Source of the DNA: Bifidobacterium sp. ESL0784
GTDB taxonomy: Bacteria > Actinomycetota > Actinomycetes > Actinomycetales > Bifidobacteriaceae
NCBI RefSeq assembly: GCF_029433295.1
Contig: NZ_JAQTHV010000003.1
Span: 186,001 to 250,000, forward strand
Length of the DNA stretch: 64,000 nt
Reading direction: 5' to 3'
A model generated the notes under the pieces. That model did no database searches and was not told the DNA's origin. It saw nothing but the letters and a program-made list of their open reading frames with translations. Shown piece after piece: positions 1-9,430 of the stretch (the stretch's first letter is position 1; every line of letters begins with the position of its first letter). A program made the position numbers and the translations under genes.

Positions 1-751
1 CACGCATGTGTTCGGGATTGGAGGTCTGCGGGATGGACAGGGTGTTGCCGTCGCGCACGGTCCATGCGACCAGCAGTTCATAGGTCGTGACGCCATGCCG
101 CGCGGCTACTTCACGAACCGTGGAATCGGTCAGCATGCTGGTCTTGAGATTGTTGGAAAGCCCACCGACGGGACTGTAGGCAATCAGGGGGATATGACGT
201 TCGCGCTGCCACGGCAGCAGATCGTATTCAATACCACGAGATTCAATGTTATAAAGATCTTCGTTCGCAGCGACGTTGCCACCGGCAGGAAGCGCCACCA
301 GTTCCTGCATATCAGGAATGTCGAAATTTGAAACGCCCCAAGCGGCAATTTTGCCCGTTTCCCGCAGCCTGTCAAGCTCGGCAACGGTTTCTTCGAGCGG
401 AATCGATCCGCCACGCCAATGATAGAGATACAGATCAAGATGATCGGTCTGAAGCCGTTTGAGGCTGGCGTCGAGATGCTCTTCCATCACCGCCTTGGAG
501 GCATTGTCCGGCTTTACCTTGGAGATAAGGAAGATATCGTCACGACTGAACGGCTTGAGCGCTTCGCCCACCAACGTTTCGGACTTGCCGTCGCCGTAGA
601 CCTCGGCGGTATCGACCGCCCGGGCACCGGCTTCGATGCCGGCTCGAATCGCAGCGACCTCCTCATCATGGTTTTGCGGGTCGTTGCCCATATGCCACGT
701 ACCGATGCCGACTGCCGGGACTTCCTGTCCTGCAATGTTCAGCTTCCTCAT
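1..751 (-). CDS. Aldo/keto reductase (3' end cut by window edge)
   Basis: Minus-strand gene running off the left edge; about 250 residues are visible. The start is the ATG at 751, with a GGGAGG ribosome site six bases upstream; the next upstream ATG meets a stop at once. The N-terminus reads MRKLNIAGQEVPAVGIGTWH, followed by a VDTAEVYGDGKSE segment carrying the family Asp and catalytic Tyr, then ISKVKPDNAS with the catalytic Lys and LYLYHWRG with the catalytic His. This is the AKR tetrad in order. These are cytoplasmic NAD(P)H-dependent carbonyl reductases of the (beta/alpha)8 fold. Its substrate cannot be told from sequence. It lies downstream of fmt in the same direction with its own spacer. 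Confidence 0.88.
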   Translation of the reverse strand, partial: MRKLNIAGQEVPAVGIGTWHMGNDPQNHDEEVAAIRAGIEAGARAVDTAEVYGDGKSETLVGEALKPFSRDDIFLISKVKPDNASKAVMEEHLDASLKRLQTDHLDLYLYHWRGGSIPLEETVAELDRLRETGKIAAWGVSNFDIPDMQELVALPAGGNVAANEDLYNIESRGIEYDLLPWQRERHIPLIAYSPVGGLSNNLKTSMLTDSTVREVAARHGVTTYELLVAWTVRDGNTLSIPQTSNPEHMR

Positions 752-849
752 AACATGCCTCCCTTGTGCATTTCACACCTAAAGTGTGCCATCTTGACTT
801 TACTCTGCCAGTCTAGCGGTATTAAGTAAACCGCATCGAGCCCTCAGCT

Positions 850-1884
850 TCAGTCAACGTATGCATCCGCGGACAGACGTGCGCCGCGGGCCCAATCAGC
901 GGCTCGCATGGCCTTCTTGCCCTGAGCCTTGACTTCTTCAAGCTCGAGCGGGTCAGTTGCGGTGCCAATCCAGACGTGCTTTTTGCTTGTTGACAACATA
1001 CCCGGCTTGAGGTCGGTGGGAACCTGTGGATCGTTGCCATCGGCTGGACGCGCCTTCAATACATGGAAGGGCTCGGCATTGCCCATATCACGTTCAGCGT
1101 TCGGAGAAACCTTGGTTTTATCGCTCCGTTCAGACCCATTGGCACTATTGACCGCACCCTGCGGATGCAACATGCACCAAGCACCGGGCTCAGGAGTGCA
1201 GGCGCGAATCTGTCGGTCGGTGGCGAAAACAGGGACATCGAAGCGGATACGTGCATCCTCATGACTGATTTTCCTGGCCACTTCATAGGCACCCTGTGGT
1301 TGCTCCTGAAGGACGATCCGCCCTTCGGCCATGGCAGTCAACGCAGAAGCCAACAGATGCGAACCATCTTCTGCGAGGCGGGCAAGTATATCGCCGGAGG
1401 TGTCGTGCGCACCGATCTCACAGGTCGACTGTGCCAGGATCGGGCCGGTATCCATGCCCTTGGTGAGCCTGAAAACGGTGGCACCGGTGACGGTATCGCC
1501 ACTCCAGACGGAACGCTGCACCGGTGCCGCACCACGCCATTGCGGCAACAACGAGAAATGCAGGTTGTACCAGCCCATTGGCAGTGCGCCAAGCACGTCT
1601 TCCTTCAGAATCTTTCCATAGGCGACGACTGCCCCGGCCTGCGCACCCGTGGCTTTGAGCTCGGCGATGAAGGTCGGCTCCTTCGGGTCGCATTCCAGCA
1701 CGGGAATATCCAACTCAAGCGCGGCCTCTTTGACCGGGCTGGGCATCAGCTTGCGTCCCCGGCCTTGAGGTGCATCAGGCCTGGTGAGCACGGCTACAAC
1801 CTGGAAATGCTCCTCGTCTTGAGCCAACTGGCGCAACGCCGGAACCGCTACATCCGGCGTTCCGGCAAACAACACTTTCAACAT
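850..1884 (-). CDS. fmt: Methionyl-tRNA formyltransferase
   Basis: Formylates initiator Met-tRNA with 10-formyl-THF in the cytoplasm. The 344-residue protein has the catalytic Asn107, His109 and Asp145 (NLHFSLLP and MDTGP motifs), equivalent to E. coli Asn106/His108/Asp144, and a C-terminal OB-like tRNA-binding domain from about residue 215. It is longer than the usual 310-320 residues because of a polar, Ser/Asn/Lys-rich insert at about residues 243-272 within the C-terminal domain. It follows the HAD gene by 11 bases (ATG at 1884, after GGAAC), so fmt, the HAD gene and priA look like one unit. Confidence 0.97.
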   Translation of the reverse strand: MLKVLFAGTPDVAVPALRQLAQDEEHFQVVAVLTRPDAPQGRGRKLMPSPVKEAALELDIPVLECDPKEPTFIAELKATGAQAGAVVAYGKILKEDVLGALPMGWYNLHFSLLPQWRGAAPVQRSVWSGDTVTGATVFRLTKGMDTGPILAQSTCEIGAHDTSGDILARLAEDGSHLLASALTAMAEGRIVLQEQPQGAYEVARKISHEDARIRFDVPVFATDRQIRACTPEPGAWCMLHPQGAVNSANGSERSDKTKVSPNAERDMGNAEPFHVLKARPADGNDPQVPTDLKPGMLSTSKKHVWIGTATDPLELEEVKAQGKKAMRAADWARGARLSADAYVD

Positions 1885-1895
1885 GGAAGTTCCTT

Positions 1896-2603
1896 TCAGT
1901 GCTGAATCCCGGGGATATCGATACCGGATTGCCTGAGTATTTCCCTCAACTTGTATGAATCATTGAATCGCACCCCACGTATGCCCGCAGAGTTCGCGCC
2001 AACGATGTTCATCGCTTTGTCATCGACGAACAAGGCGGTATCGGCCGGGATACCGAAGCGTTTCAACGAAAATTCGAAGATATCGCGATGCGGCTTGCGC
2101 AGCTTGACATAACCGGAGACCACAGCATCGTCCAGATCGCTTAGGATCGGATACATTTCCTTTGCCGGCGGGAACAATTCCGTCGCCCAATTCGACAGTC
2201 CCCAAACGCCGATGCCTGCGGCCTTCAGATCGTTGACCAGCACACGCATGCCCTCCACCGGGCCAATCAGTGAATCCACGAAATTACGGTAATAATAATC
2301 CGCCATCGTTGCCCATGGTTCACCATTCTTCCCGCGAACCCAAGCCACGGCCTGCGCCGCCGTTCCGCCGATATCCATGGCATCGCTGGCATCGTAGAAG
2401 CCCGAAACATCGTTATCAAGGAATTTGTCGGTCAGTTCCTTCGAGTACCGCGGCAGCATGGCAGCCTGAGGATCCCAACCAACGAGCACATTGCCGAAAT
2501 CGAAAATCACGTTTTCGATAGGCTTGCTCACGGAACCTTTCGCCGCGTCCTCCGACTTAATCACGTTGTAATCCATTTCCGGTTCGCCCGGCCAGCCTTT
2601 CAT
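1896..2603 (-). CDS. HAD-family phosphatase (YihX-like, DxGN motif)
   Basis: Predicted 235-residue HAD hydrolase. I chose the ATG at 2603 because AAGGAGGAG lies three bases upstream; the frame is open further but has no ribosome site there. Motif I is FDFGNV with the nucleophile at Asp35. The residue at +2, normally the acid/base Asp, is Gly, as in YihX-type alpha-D-glucose-1-phosphate phosphatases. GLSNW is motif II, the Lys of LRKPHRD is motif III and FVDDKAMN is motif IV. It sits between priA and fmt. The substrate is unknown; a sugar-phosphate is plausible by family only. Confidence 0.85.
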   Translation of the reverse strand: MKGWPGEPEMDYNVIKSEDAAKGSVSKPIENVIFDFGNVLVGWDPQAAMLPRYSKELTDKFLDNDVSGFYDASDAMDIGGTAAQAVAWVRGKNGEPWATMADYYYRNFVDSLIGPVEGMRVLVNDLKAAGIGVWGLSNWATELFPPAKEMYPILSDLDDAVVSGYVKLRKPHRDIFEFSLKRFGIPADTALFVDDKAMNIVGANSAGIRGVRFNDSYKLREILRQSGIDIPGIQH

Positions 2604-2694
2604 GGCTCCTCCTTGCAAGAAAACACTTATCTTCGTCGCTGTTTCCATGGTTTCATGGCACAACGACGAAACCCACAGATGTAGTTGCCGACGG

Positions 2695-5187
2695 CTAAAT
2701 AAAATCCTTGGGGTCAAGCTGGAACCGCAACTCGCCGGGGGTACGTGTGGCCACATGCCGGGCCACCTCGGTATGCAGGCGTTTGGCCAACTCTGCACGC
2801 AGCGGTTGCGGGACGCGCACCACGGCTTTAACGCGATCCTGGGTCGCTTCCAGTTCTCGGGCATCCACCGTTTTCGGCTGGGCGATGGGGACAGGGCCGA
2901 GAACCGACGGAAGGTCTCCGATCTCGCAGCTTACCTGGCTCCAGTCTCCGGTCAGCACGCCAATGTTATGCAGCGTTTCCATCACCGCTTTTCTGCGCCC
3001 CCAGACGCAAGCCACTGCAAAAACCGGAGACAACCCGGTTTCGGCACGTTCGTCAAGTTCTCTGGCGGCGAGGATGCGAGAATCCCATTGAATCAGCGAT
3101 TCGGCGATTAACGGGTCAGTTTCGCCAATCAGGAGGACTTGCCCGCCAACTTTACGGCAGGCACACATCGAGGCGGCCCGCATCCATGCGGTAAGCGCGT
3201 CGATTCTGGCATCGACACCGGGAGCGTATAGGCTGGTCCATGCGTCAAGGATGGCCACGGCCTGATAATGGCCGGTACTGCCGTCCTCTTTCCTCACGCG
3301 GGGTTCGGCTTCCGGCGTGGCGATGACGATCAGCGGACGATCCGGCACCCATTCGACAATGCCGTTGGATTGGCTCGGACTGGAAAGCACCATGGGGATA
3401 TCGCGGAACAGATGCTGCAGCTGTGCGGCCGTGCCCGCGGCACCCACACGCACCACGTTCATGCGCTTGCCATGGCAATGCGGGCAAGTCCAATCGCTGA
3501 CCGGAGCCCCGCACCAGCGGCAGCGCGGCGCTCCTCCGCGAACTTGTTGCAGCGGGCCGGTGCAACGAGGGCAACGCGCCTGGCGATGGCAACGAGCGCA
3601 ACTCAATACTTCGGCGATGCCGTCATGTGGAATGGAAAAGAGGATCGGACCGTTCTCCAAGGCCTGCGAAAGGGCCCGGACCGCGGTGTGCGGCACGCGG
3701 GCGCCGATGGACGGGTCGGCCAAGCGCGCCAGTTCGTCACGGTTGAGCCAACGAACCCACGGCGACACGTCCTCGACTACGGCCGGCAACGGATGTACCG
3801 GCGTGCTGAACCCACTCACAGGCGTTTCGCAGACTTCGACATGACAGGTCGGTTCGACGGAAAATATCGCATCATCGGCCTGTGCCTTTTGCTGCCTCGC
3901 TGATTCTTCTAGCTCTTGATGTCCCAGATTTTCGTAGGCATGCAACGGATAGGTTTCACCGGTTTCTAATATCGGTTCTGAGGGTTTTTTATCATTAGAT
4001 AATACCGAATGACCAACAAGATCAGTATCTTCAACATTGTCCTTTTGGGCAACTGCGATTTTGGTTTCCAAAGCATTACCATCAACCGTGGTGCTTTTCC
4101 CGGAATTCCCGCTGACTTCCCATTCGCTGGTGGCGCTGCGGGCGTTGGCCATGGCAACGAACGCACCGCCACGGAGCTTGGCACGCAGACGCAGGACCCC
4201 GCGCGCGGCGGCATATGGCATCATCCCGTCTGCGTTCTGATAGGCCGCGTCCTCAAGAACGGCAAAGAGTCCGGGCCCTTCCACGGGCGCATACATCGCG
4301 GCTCTGGTACCGATGACGCAACGAACCTGACCGCTTGCTGCCGCGAGATATGACCGGTAACGCTCAGAGGGAGCCATAGCCGCTGCCAGCAACGCGAAAT
4401 CACCGTCAAAGCCACCGTTGGTAGCTTTGGTCTGTTGGAAGGGCTTCAACCCGAACCTACGCAACGCGGCGGCTATATCGTTGACTTCGCGCATGGTCGG
4501 CAGCACCAGAACGGCCGTCCGTCCTGACTTGAGTGACTGACAGGCCATATAGGCAAGGTCATCGGCCCATCGGTTGGCTCCCGGCAACGCATCAACGACG
4601 AACGAGGCGAATCCGCCACCGCTTAACGAATCCTGCAACGCTATGGCCTGGTCGTAGCTTGCCCGCAAACGCTGTGAACCATGCTCAAGGTGGTCTTCGT
4701 CAAGCTTCACCCGGCCACGGCTTCCGACCCACTTTCCAGCCATCGCAAGATGCTGTTCCTTATCGACTTTAGCGACCCTTGGCGGAACGGCCAGACGCAA
4801 AATATTAGCTGGGGTTCCGCCGTATGCTTCGGCAATGGCGGAGATATCGCGACGCATCGAGGCCGACACTAAGACGCCCGGGGTCATGACCCGTTCGATA
4901 TAGCGAAGCGCCGAAGCCGCGGTATGGCTTTCCCCGACACGGTTCCAGATGATGCCGTTGACACGCCTGCCGCCAAACCGTACGCGTATCATGACTCCCG
5001 GTTGTGCGGCCTCGGAGAATTTCTCGTCGATGAGATAGTCGAACGTCTGCCCCAAATGGGTGGCCTGCACGTCGAGCACGACCTGTGCGATCGGGTTTTC
5101 TGCAGCAGGCGTATGGGTGACAGTCTTGCGGCGCTTGCGCGGGGCCAGCCCGGCGAGCGCCGGTTGTTCGGCCTGCGGTTCACTCAT
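2695..5187 (-). CDS. priA: Probable primosomal protein N' (PriA), helicase-inactive actinobacterial type
   Basis: Replication-restart protein of 830 residues. The N-terminal 3'-DNA-binding domain (VVLDVQATHLGQTFDYLID) and the central zinc-binding Cys cluster (CARCHRQARCPRC, CRWCG, CPHCH) are clear. The Walker A loop is absent: where GxTGSGKT is expected the sequence reads DALPGANRWADD. Actinobacterial PriA homologues are known to lack helicase motifs, so this is family-typical, not decay. A low-complexity acidic/Ser-rich insert lies at about residues 350-466 and is AT-richer than the rest. The start at 5187 has only a weak GAAGC ribosome site. Confidence 0.93.
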   Translation of the reverse strand: MSEPQAEQPALAGLAPRKRRKTVTHTPAAENPIAQVVLDVQATHLGQTFDYLIDEKFSEAAQPGVMIRVRFGGRRVNGIIWNRVGESHTAASALRYIERVMTPGVLVSASMRRDISAIAEAYGGTPANILRLAVPPRVAKVDKEQHLAMAGKWVGSRGRVKLDEDHLEHGSQRLRASYDQAIALQDSLSGGGFASFVVDALPGANRWADDLAYMACQSLKSGRTAVLVLPTMREVNDIAAALRRFGLKPFQQTKATNGGFDGDFALLAAAMAPSERYRSYLAAASGQVRCVIGTRAAMYAPVEGPGLFAVLEDAAYQNADGMMPYAAARGVLRLRAKLRGGAFVAMANARSATSEWEVSGNSGKSTTVDGNALETKIAVAQKDNVEDTDLVGHSVLSNDKKPSEPILETGETYPLHAYENLGHQELEESARQQKAQADDAIFSVEPTCHVEVCETPVSGFSTPVHPLPAVVEDVSPWVRWLNRDELARLADPSIGARVPHTAVRALSQALENGPILFSIPHDGIAEVLSCARCHRQARCPRCTGPLQQVRGGAPRCRWCGAPVSDWTCPHCHGKRMNVVRVGAAGTAAQLQHLFRDIPMVLSSPSQSNGIVEWVPDRPLIVIATPEAEPRVRKEDGSTGHYQAVAILDAWTSLYAPGVDARIDALTAWMRAASMCACRKVGGQVLLIGETDPLIAESLIQWDSRILAARELDERAETGLSPVFAVACVWGRRKAVMETLHNIGVLTGDWSQVSCEIGDLPSVLGPVPIAQPKTVDARELEATQDRVKAVVRVPQPLRAELAKRLHTEVARHVATRTPGELRFQLDPKDFI

Positions 5188-5253
5188 GCTTCAATGATAA
5201 CGTGGCTCACAAATTTTCGACACCTTGAAATTTTGGAAACCTCCCTAGAATAC

Positions 5254-5285
5254 AAAAACGCCACGGCGCAAACCGTGGCGTTTTT
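5254..5285 (-). terminator. Rho-independent terminator after cfa
   Basis: A perfect stem pairs AACGCCACGG with CCGTGGCGTT around a small loop, flanked by A5 on one side and T5 on the other. It lies 15 bases past the cfa stop and just upstream of priA, so it should end cfa transcripts; the symmetry would also allow function on the plus strand. Confidence 0.9.
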
Positions 5286-5299
5286 ATTCCGTATCAGAT

Positions 5300-6610
5300 T
5301 CAGATTTCGGTCGGCTTGACGGTCGAATCCTCGACCCACCAAGGACGCAGCGGGTAGGTGTCGGTCATCTTCTCGTCGTCGGGACGCACGCAGAGGAACT
5401 GGTGGATCTGAATGTTGTTGAGTTCGAAGTTCAACGCACAACCGGCCATGTAGAGGCCCCACAGACGCGCCTTGGGCTCGCCCATCAGCTCGACGGCGCG
5501 GTCCCAGCCAGCCACGAGGTTCTTGTTCCAGTTATGCAAGGTCAGCGCATAATGCTGACGCAGGTTCTCCTGGTTGACGACCTCGAAGCCAGTATCCTGA
5601 ATCACGGTCTCGATCTCGCCCGGGGAGGCCAGCTGGCCGTCGGGGAAGATGTAACGGTCGATGAACTCGCCGGCGGCCTTGCCCGTCATAGAGTTGACGC
5701 GGGTGATCTGGTGGTTCAGCAGGCGGCCGTTGGGCTTGAGCTTGTCGAAGATCTCCTTGAAGTAGGAAGGATAGTGCTTGAAGCCGACGTGCTCCATCAT
5801 GCCGATCGAGCAGATGCCGTCGAAATCGCCTTCGGGCACGTCGCGGTAATCCATCTGACGCACCTCGGCGAGGTCTTCGAGGCCTTCGCGCTTGATCCAT
5901 TCCTGTGCCCACTTGACCTGTTCGCCGGCCAAGGTGACACCCAAAACCTTGATGCCGCGCTGTGCGGCGCGAATCTCCATAGAACCCCAGCCGCAGCCGA
6001 TGTCGAGCAGACGGTCGCCAGGCTTCAGGTTGAGCTTATCGAGCACGAGGTCAAGCTTGCGCCATTCGGCGTCCTCGAGCGAATCCTCGGGCGAGGTGAA
6101 CACGCCACAGGTATAGGTCATGGAGGAACCAAGGAAGAGGCGATAGAACTCGTTGGACTGGTCGTAGTGATAGCTCACCGTGGCCTCATCGCCGGCCTTG
6201 GAGTGCGGCAGCAAACCTTCGGTGCGGCGCTTCCAGCGACTCGGACCCTCAATCGACGGGGCTTCGGGATGACGGATGCCGTGCGAATAGACGGAAGCGA
6301 CGATGCGGGCCAAGTCGGCGGGGCTCGGCTTCTTCATATCCGGCTTCAGGGCCATGAGCTCTTTGAACACCTCATATGGGTCGCCCGGAATAAGCTCGGG
6401 TGAAGCGATGTCGCCTTGCAGATAAGCGCGCGCCAAGCCGAGATCATTGGGATGATCGACCATATAATACACAGCGCGCGAGTTGTTCACCGTGATGTGC
6501 AGGGGTGCGTCCTGCGGTCCGAACGACGAACCGTCGAATGCGGTAATGTTGATTTTTCCGTTGTCCTTCAGGAACATTGAAACCATATCGGCTACGGTCA
6601 TAGCGGCCAT
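5300..6610 (-). CDS. cfa: Cyclopropane-fatty-acyl-phospholipid synthase family methyltransferase
   Basis: SAM-dependent enzyme predicted to methylenate unsaturated acyl chains of membrane phospholipids. The 436-residue protein has an N-terminal lipid-interacting domain (about 1-130), then a Rossmann methyltransferase with the SAM loop LLDIGCGWGSMEIRAAQ, followed by GICSIGMMEHVG and the C-terminal YIFPDGQLASPGEI segment typical of CFA synthases. I chose the ATG at 6610, six bases after GGAGG; an in-frame TTG two codons earlier overlaps this site. It stands alone between terminators, downstream of metK, whose product makes its cofactor SAM. Confidence 0.93.
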   Translation of the reverse strand: MAAMTVADMVSMFLKDNGKINITAFDGSSFGPQDAPLHITVNNSRAVYYMVDHPNDLGLARAYLQGDIASPELIPGDPYEVFKELMALKPDMKKPSPADLARIVASVYSHGIRHPEAPSIEGPSRWKRRTEGLLPHSKAGDEATVSYHYDQSNEFYRLFLGSSMTYTCGVFTSPEDSLEDAEWRKLDLVLDKLNLKPGDRLLDIGCGWGSMEIRAAQRGIKVLGVTLAGEQVKWAQEWIKREGLEDLAEVRQMDYRDVPEGDFDGICSIGMMEHVGFKHYPSYFKEIFDKLKPNGRLLNHQITRVNSMTGKAAGEFIDRYIFPDGQLASPGEIETVIQDTGFEVVNQENLRQHYALTLHNWNKNLVAGWDRAVELMGEPKARLWGLYMAGCALNFELNNIQIHQFLCVRPDDEKMTDTYPLRPWWVEDSTVKPTEI

Positions 6611-6746
6611 GCGCAACCTCCATATATAAGCGTTTTATTGCATTTTCCTTATGCAAAACCATACTTAGCCTATTGCCCGCTTACGACACCGTAAGCGTTT
6701 TGCTGGTTGTGAAATTCTAAAAACCCGCCTTCGTCTCGCAAGATAC

Positions 6747-6790
6747 AAAAAGAACCGCACCCCTGAAAATCTTTGGATGCGGCTCTTTGA
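6747..6790 (-). terminator. Rho-independent terminator after metK
   Basis: On the minus strand AGAGCCGCATCC pairs imperfectly with GGGGTGCGGTTCT and is followed by T5. It begins about 20 bases past the metK stop. Confidence 0.8.
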
Positions 6791-6809
6791 CAAACCAATA
6801 TATAAAGGG

Positions 6810-8045
6810 TCAGCTTTCGGCAATGGCCGCCTTGAGCTCATCGACCTTGTCGGTGGCCTCCCATGTGAAGTCCGGATCGGTGCGGCCGAAGTGGCCATAT
6901 GCCGCCGTCTTCAAGTAAATCGGGCGAAGCAGGTCGAGCTCGTCGATGATCGCTGCCGGGCGAAGGTCGAAGACCTTGCGCACCGCAGCCTGGATCTGCT
7001 CGCGGGTCACACCGCCAATTTCGGTGCCGAAGGTGTTGACGTTGACGCTCACCGGTTCGGCAACGCCGATGGCGTAGGCCACCTGCACCTCGACCTTGTG
7101 TGCGAGTCCTGCAGCAACGATGTTCTTGGCCACCCAGCGCGTGGCGTAGGCCGCAGAACGATCGACCTTGCTCGGGTCCTTGCCCGAGAAGGCGCCGCCA
7201 CCGTGGTGGGCAGCACCGCCGTAGGTGTCGACGATAATCTTGCGGCCGGTAAGACCTGCATCTGCAGCCGGGCCGCCGAGAATGAAGGAACCGGTCGGAT
7301 TGATCAGCACGCGGTAATCGTCGTGACGGATCTTGGTGCCGCAGACTTCTTCGAGCACCGGCTTGATGACGTGCTCCTGCAGCTGCTCCATCAGCCAGTC
7401 ATGGCCGACCTCGGGGTCGTGCTGCGTGGAAATCAGAACGGTATCGACGCGAATCGGCCGGTCGTTGTCGTCGTATTCGATGGTGACCTGGGTCTTGCCA
7501 TCCGGACGAAGATGCGGGACGATGCCTTCCTTGCGAACCTGAGCCAGACGGAACGCCAGGCGGTGCGAAAGATAGATCGGAAGCGGCATCAGCACGTCCG
7601 TCTCGTCGCAGGCGTAGCCGAACATGATGCCCTGGTCGCCGGCGCCCTGCGCCTCGTAGCGTTCCTCGCGCGAAACCGCAGATTCCTGCTCAGGGTTGAG
7701 ACGGTCGACGCCCTGGTTGATTTCCGCGCTCTGTTCGGTCAGCGAGACCAGCACACCACAGGAGTCGGCGTCAAGGCCGACTTCGGAGGAAGTATAGCCG
7801 ATGTTTTTGACGACATTACGCACGATGCGTTGAATGTCGGAATAACCCGAGCTGGTCACCTCGCCGAAAATAAGGAATTGCCCGATGGCGGCCGACGTTT
7901 CCACGGCCACGTGGGAATGGGGATCCTGACGAAGCATATCGTCAAGGATTGCGTCCGAAATCTGATCGCAGACCTTATCGGGATGCCCTTCGGTAACCGA
8001 TTCCGCTGAAATCAGGCGACGCTCTTTTGTCACTTCTGTAGACAC
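6810..8045 (-). CDS. metK: S-adenosylmethionine synthetase
   Basis: Makes SAM from methionine and ATP in the cytoplasm. The 411-residue protein has the ATP-site signature [16 protein letters not shown] near the N-terminus and the glycine-rich [19 protein letters not shown] loop in the C-terminal half. I prefer the GTG start at 8045 ([11 protein letters not shown]), nine bases after a GGAAGAAAG purine tract; an in-frame ATG at 8078 would add 11 residues of unlike composition. It lies downstream of rpoZ, which has its own terminator. No SAM riboswitch was recognised in the leader. Confidence 0.96.
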   Translation of the reverse strand: MSTEVTKERRLISAESVTEGHPDKVCDQISDAILDDMLRQDPHSHVAVETSAAIGQFLIFGEVTSSGYSDIQRIVRNVVKNIGYTSSEVGLDADSCGVLVSLTEQSAEINQGVDRLNPEQESAVSREERYEAQGAGDQGIMFGYACDETDVLMPLPIYLSHRLAFRLAQVRKEGIVPHLRPDGKTQVTIEYDDNDRPIRVDTVLISTQHDPEVGHDWLMEQLQEHVIKPVLEEVCGTKIRHDDYRVLINPTGSFILGGPAADAGLTGRKIIVDTYGGAAHHGGGAFSGKDPSKVDRSAAYATRWVAKNIVAAGLAHKVEVQVAYAIGVAEPVSVNVNTFGTEIGGVTREQIQAAVRKVFDLRPAAIIDELDLLRPIYLKTAAYGHFGRTDPDFTWEATDKVDELKAAIAES

Positions 8046-8158
8046 AGTGAACTTCTTTCTTCCATGCCAGAACCGCATAGCGGCCGACGTGTATACATAC
8101 GGAAGGCAACACTACCCTTATGCCTCTATTTCAGCGGCCGATTGATACCCGGAGCATA

Positions 8159-8192
8159 GAAAAAGCCCGACTCCACAAATGGAATCGGGCTG
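8159..8192 (-). terminator. Rho-independent terminator after rpoZ
   Basis: On the minus strand AGCCCGATTCCA pairs with TGGAGTCGGGCT over a 4-base loop, followed by T4. It lies 25 bases past the rpoZ stop, so rpoZ and metK are probably transcribed separately. Confidence 0.9.
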
Positions 8193-8216
8193 AAGAAAAA
8201 TGTCCAAGGACGGAAA

Positions 8217-8510
8217 CTAGTCGAGGCTGCCTTCGCTCAGGTCGTCCTCGCCGAGAGTCTCCTCCAAGAGGCCTTCGTTGATCTCACGGAAGGCGATGGA
8301 AAGCGGCTTCTCGTTGTTCTGGTATTCCACCAACGGACCGACGTTCTGCAAAAGACCTTCGTTGAGCTGGGTGAAATAGGAATTGATCTGACGAGCGCGT
8401 TTCGCAGCGAAAATCGACAGCGAATACTTGTTGTGATCAGAATGTTCCATCAACTCGTCGATCGTCGGATCGGCAAGACCGCTCGGTGTAGGCTCGGTGC
8501 CAAATGCCAT
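8217..8510 (-). CDS. rpoZ: RNA polymerase omega subunit
   Basis: A 97-residue protein with the omega-family core [19 protein letters not shown] and the conserved acidic C-terminus ([11 protein letters not shown]). It binds the beta' subunit and helps core RNA polymerase assembly. GGGAG lies eight bases before the ATG. In many actinobacteria rpoZ directly follows gmk; here gmk is more than 5 kb away with ilvD and an ABC-F gene between, so the usual pairing is broken. Confidence 0.93.
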   Translation of the reverse strand: MAFGTEPTPSGLADPTIDELMEHSDHNKYSLSIFAAKRARQINSYFTQLNEGLLQNVGPLVEYQNNEKPLSIAFREINEGLLEETLGEDDLSEGSLD

Positions 8511-8692
8511 ATTGTTTGCTCCCTAAAGAAAAATAAAGCTGCTCAAAAGATTGATTATACTCAACACCTATGATATTTCACTGCTTTCATTGAAAAGAGA
8601 AATACAAAATATACCGGTTATCAAAAAGAATCTTTCCTCGAAACCATAAATATGGAAACTGGAATCCCAAAGACAACGCGCATACGCAAGCC

Positions 8693-9316
8693 TTATCGTT
8701 TATCCCACTTGCGTAGGTCTTTCAACGGCTTGTAACCAGGCATATCCGGCCAAAACAACGTCTCGTCGTCATGGATGACATACGGCACCTTGGTTTTCCC
8801 TTTCAAACCCACCATCGATGGTGTGATGAAAGTCAGCACGTGGTCATCGCTCCAACCAGTGAGTTCGCAATCGGTATTCTTCCATCCCGAGCCGGTCAGG
8901 CAATTGAGCTTATTCGCCAAAACCATGGTGCTGGTGTCAACATCCAGCGTAACACGGCCGTTCTCATGTTGCATATAGCGAACATCCACGTTGATTTTCA
9001 CATGGTCCATGTTCGGCATGCCGTCCGAATGAAGATAGATGTCTTCGCAATCCGCCGCGACATCCCGCTCCTTTTGCGAATAATTCGACAATACTGTCTG
9101 ATTGTTTTCCAATGTCGCTTCGAGCAGGGCTACATAGGAATCCAACGATTTTCTTACATCAGGTTCAACGGATATCGTGCGTTCATCTTCCTTGATTTCA
9201 TGCTGCCTCCACACATCTTTCACAGTGACGACGGCAACCGCCACTATGCACAATGCCAATATGGCAGCCAAGACAATCCACACCGCACGTCGAATCTTTT
9301 TATATGGGCTTTTCAT
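8693..9316 (-). CDS. Hypothetical membrane-anchored extracytoplasmic protein
   Basis: I do not recognise a family. The 207-residue protein has a basic N-terminus (MKSPYKKIRR), one strong membrane segment at about residues 11-32, then a hydrophilic domain with only three cysteines. There is no lipobox Cys and no clear cleavage site, so an N-terminal anchor with an outside domain is inferred. A short helical stretch (residues 55-85) precedes a beta-rich part with alternating hydrophobic residues. AGGCGG upstream of the ATG supports the start. It is divergent from ilvD across about 110 bases and is followed by rpoZ in the same direction. Confidence 0.7.
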   Translation of the reverse strand: MKSPYKKIRRAVWIVLAAILALCIVAVAVVTVKDVWRQHEIKEDERTISVEPDVRKSLDSYVALLEATLENNQTVLSNYSQKERDVAADCEDIYLHSDGMPNMDHVKINVDVRYMQHENGRVTLDVDTSTMVLANKLNCLTGSGWKNTDCELTGWSDDHVLTFITPSMVGLKGKTKVPYVIHDDETLFWPDMPGYKPLKDLRKWDKR

Positions 9317-9430
9317 ACCAACCGCCTATCAATCACACAACGCAGTGAAATCATCTAAAAAAATCATTCATACATTTCATCATTTGGTCGCTATTCGGCA
9401 AATATGAGACAGATGAACTTATATGGAATC

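Noticed and set aside
8046-8160. SAM riboswitch before metK
   Set aside because: No SAM-I or SAM-II core elements could be recognised in the short leader.
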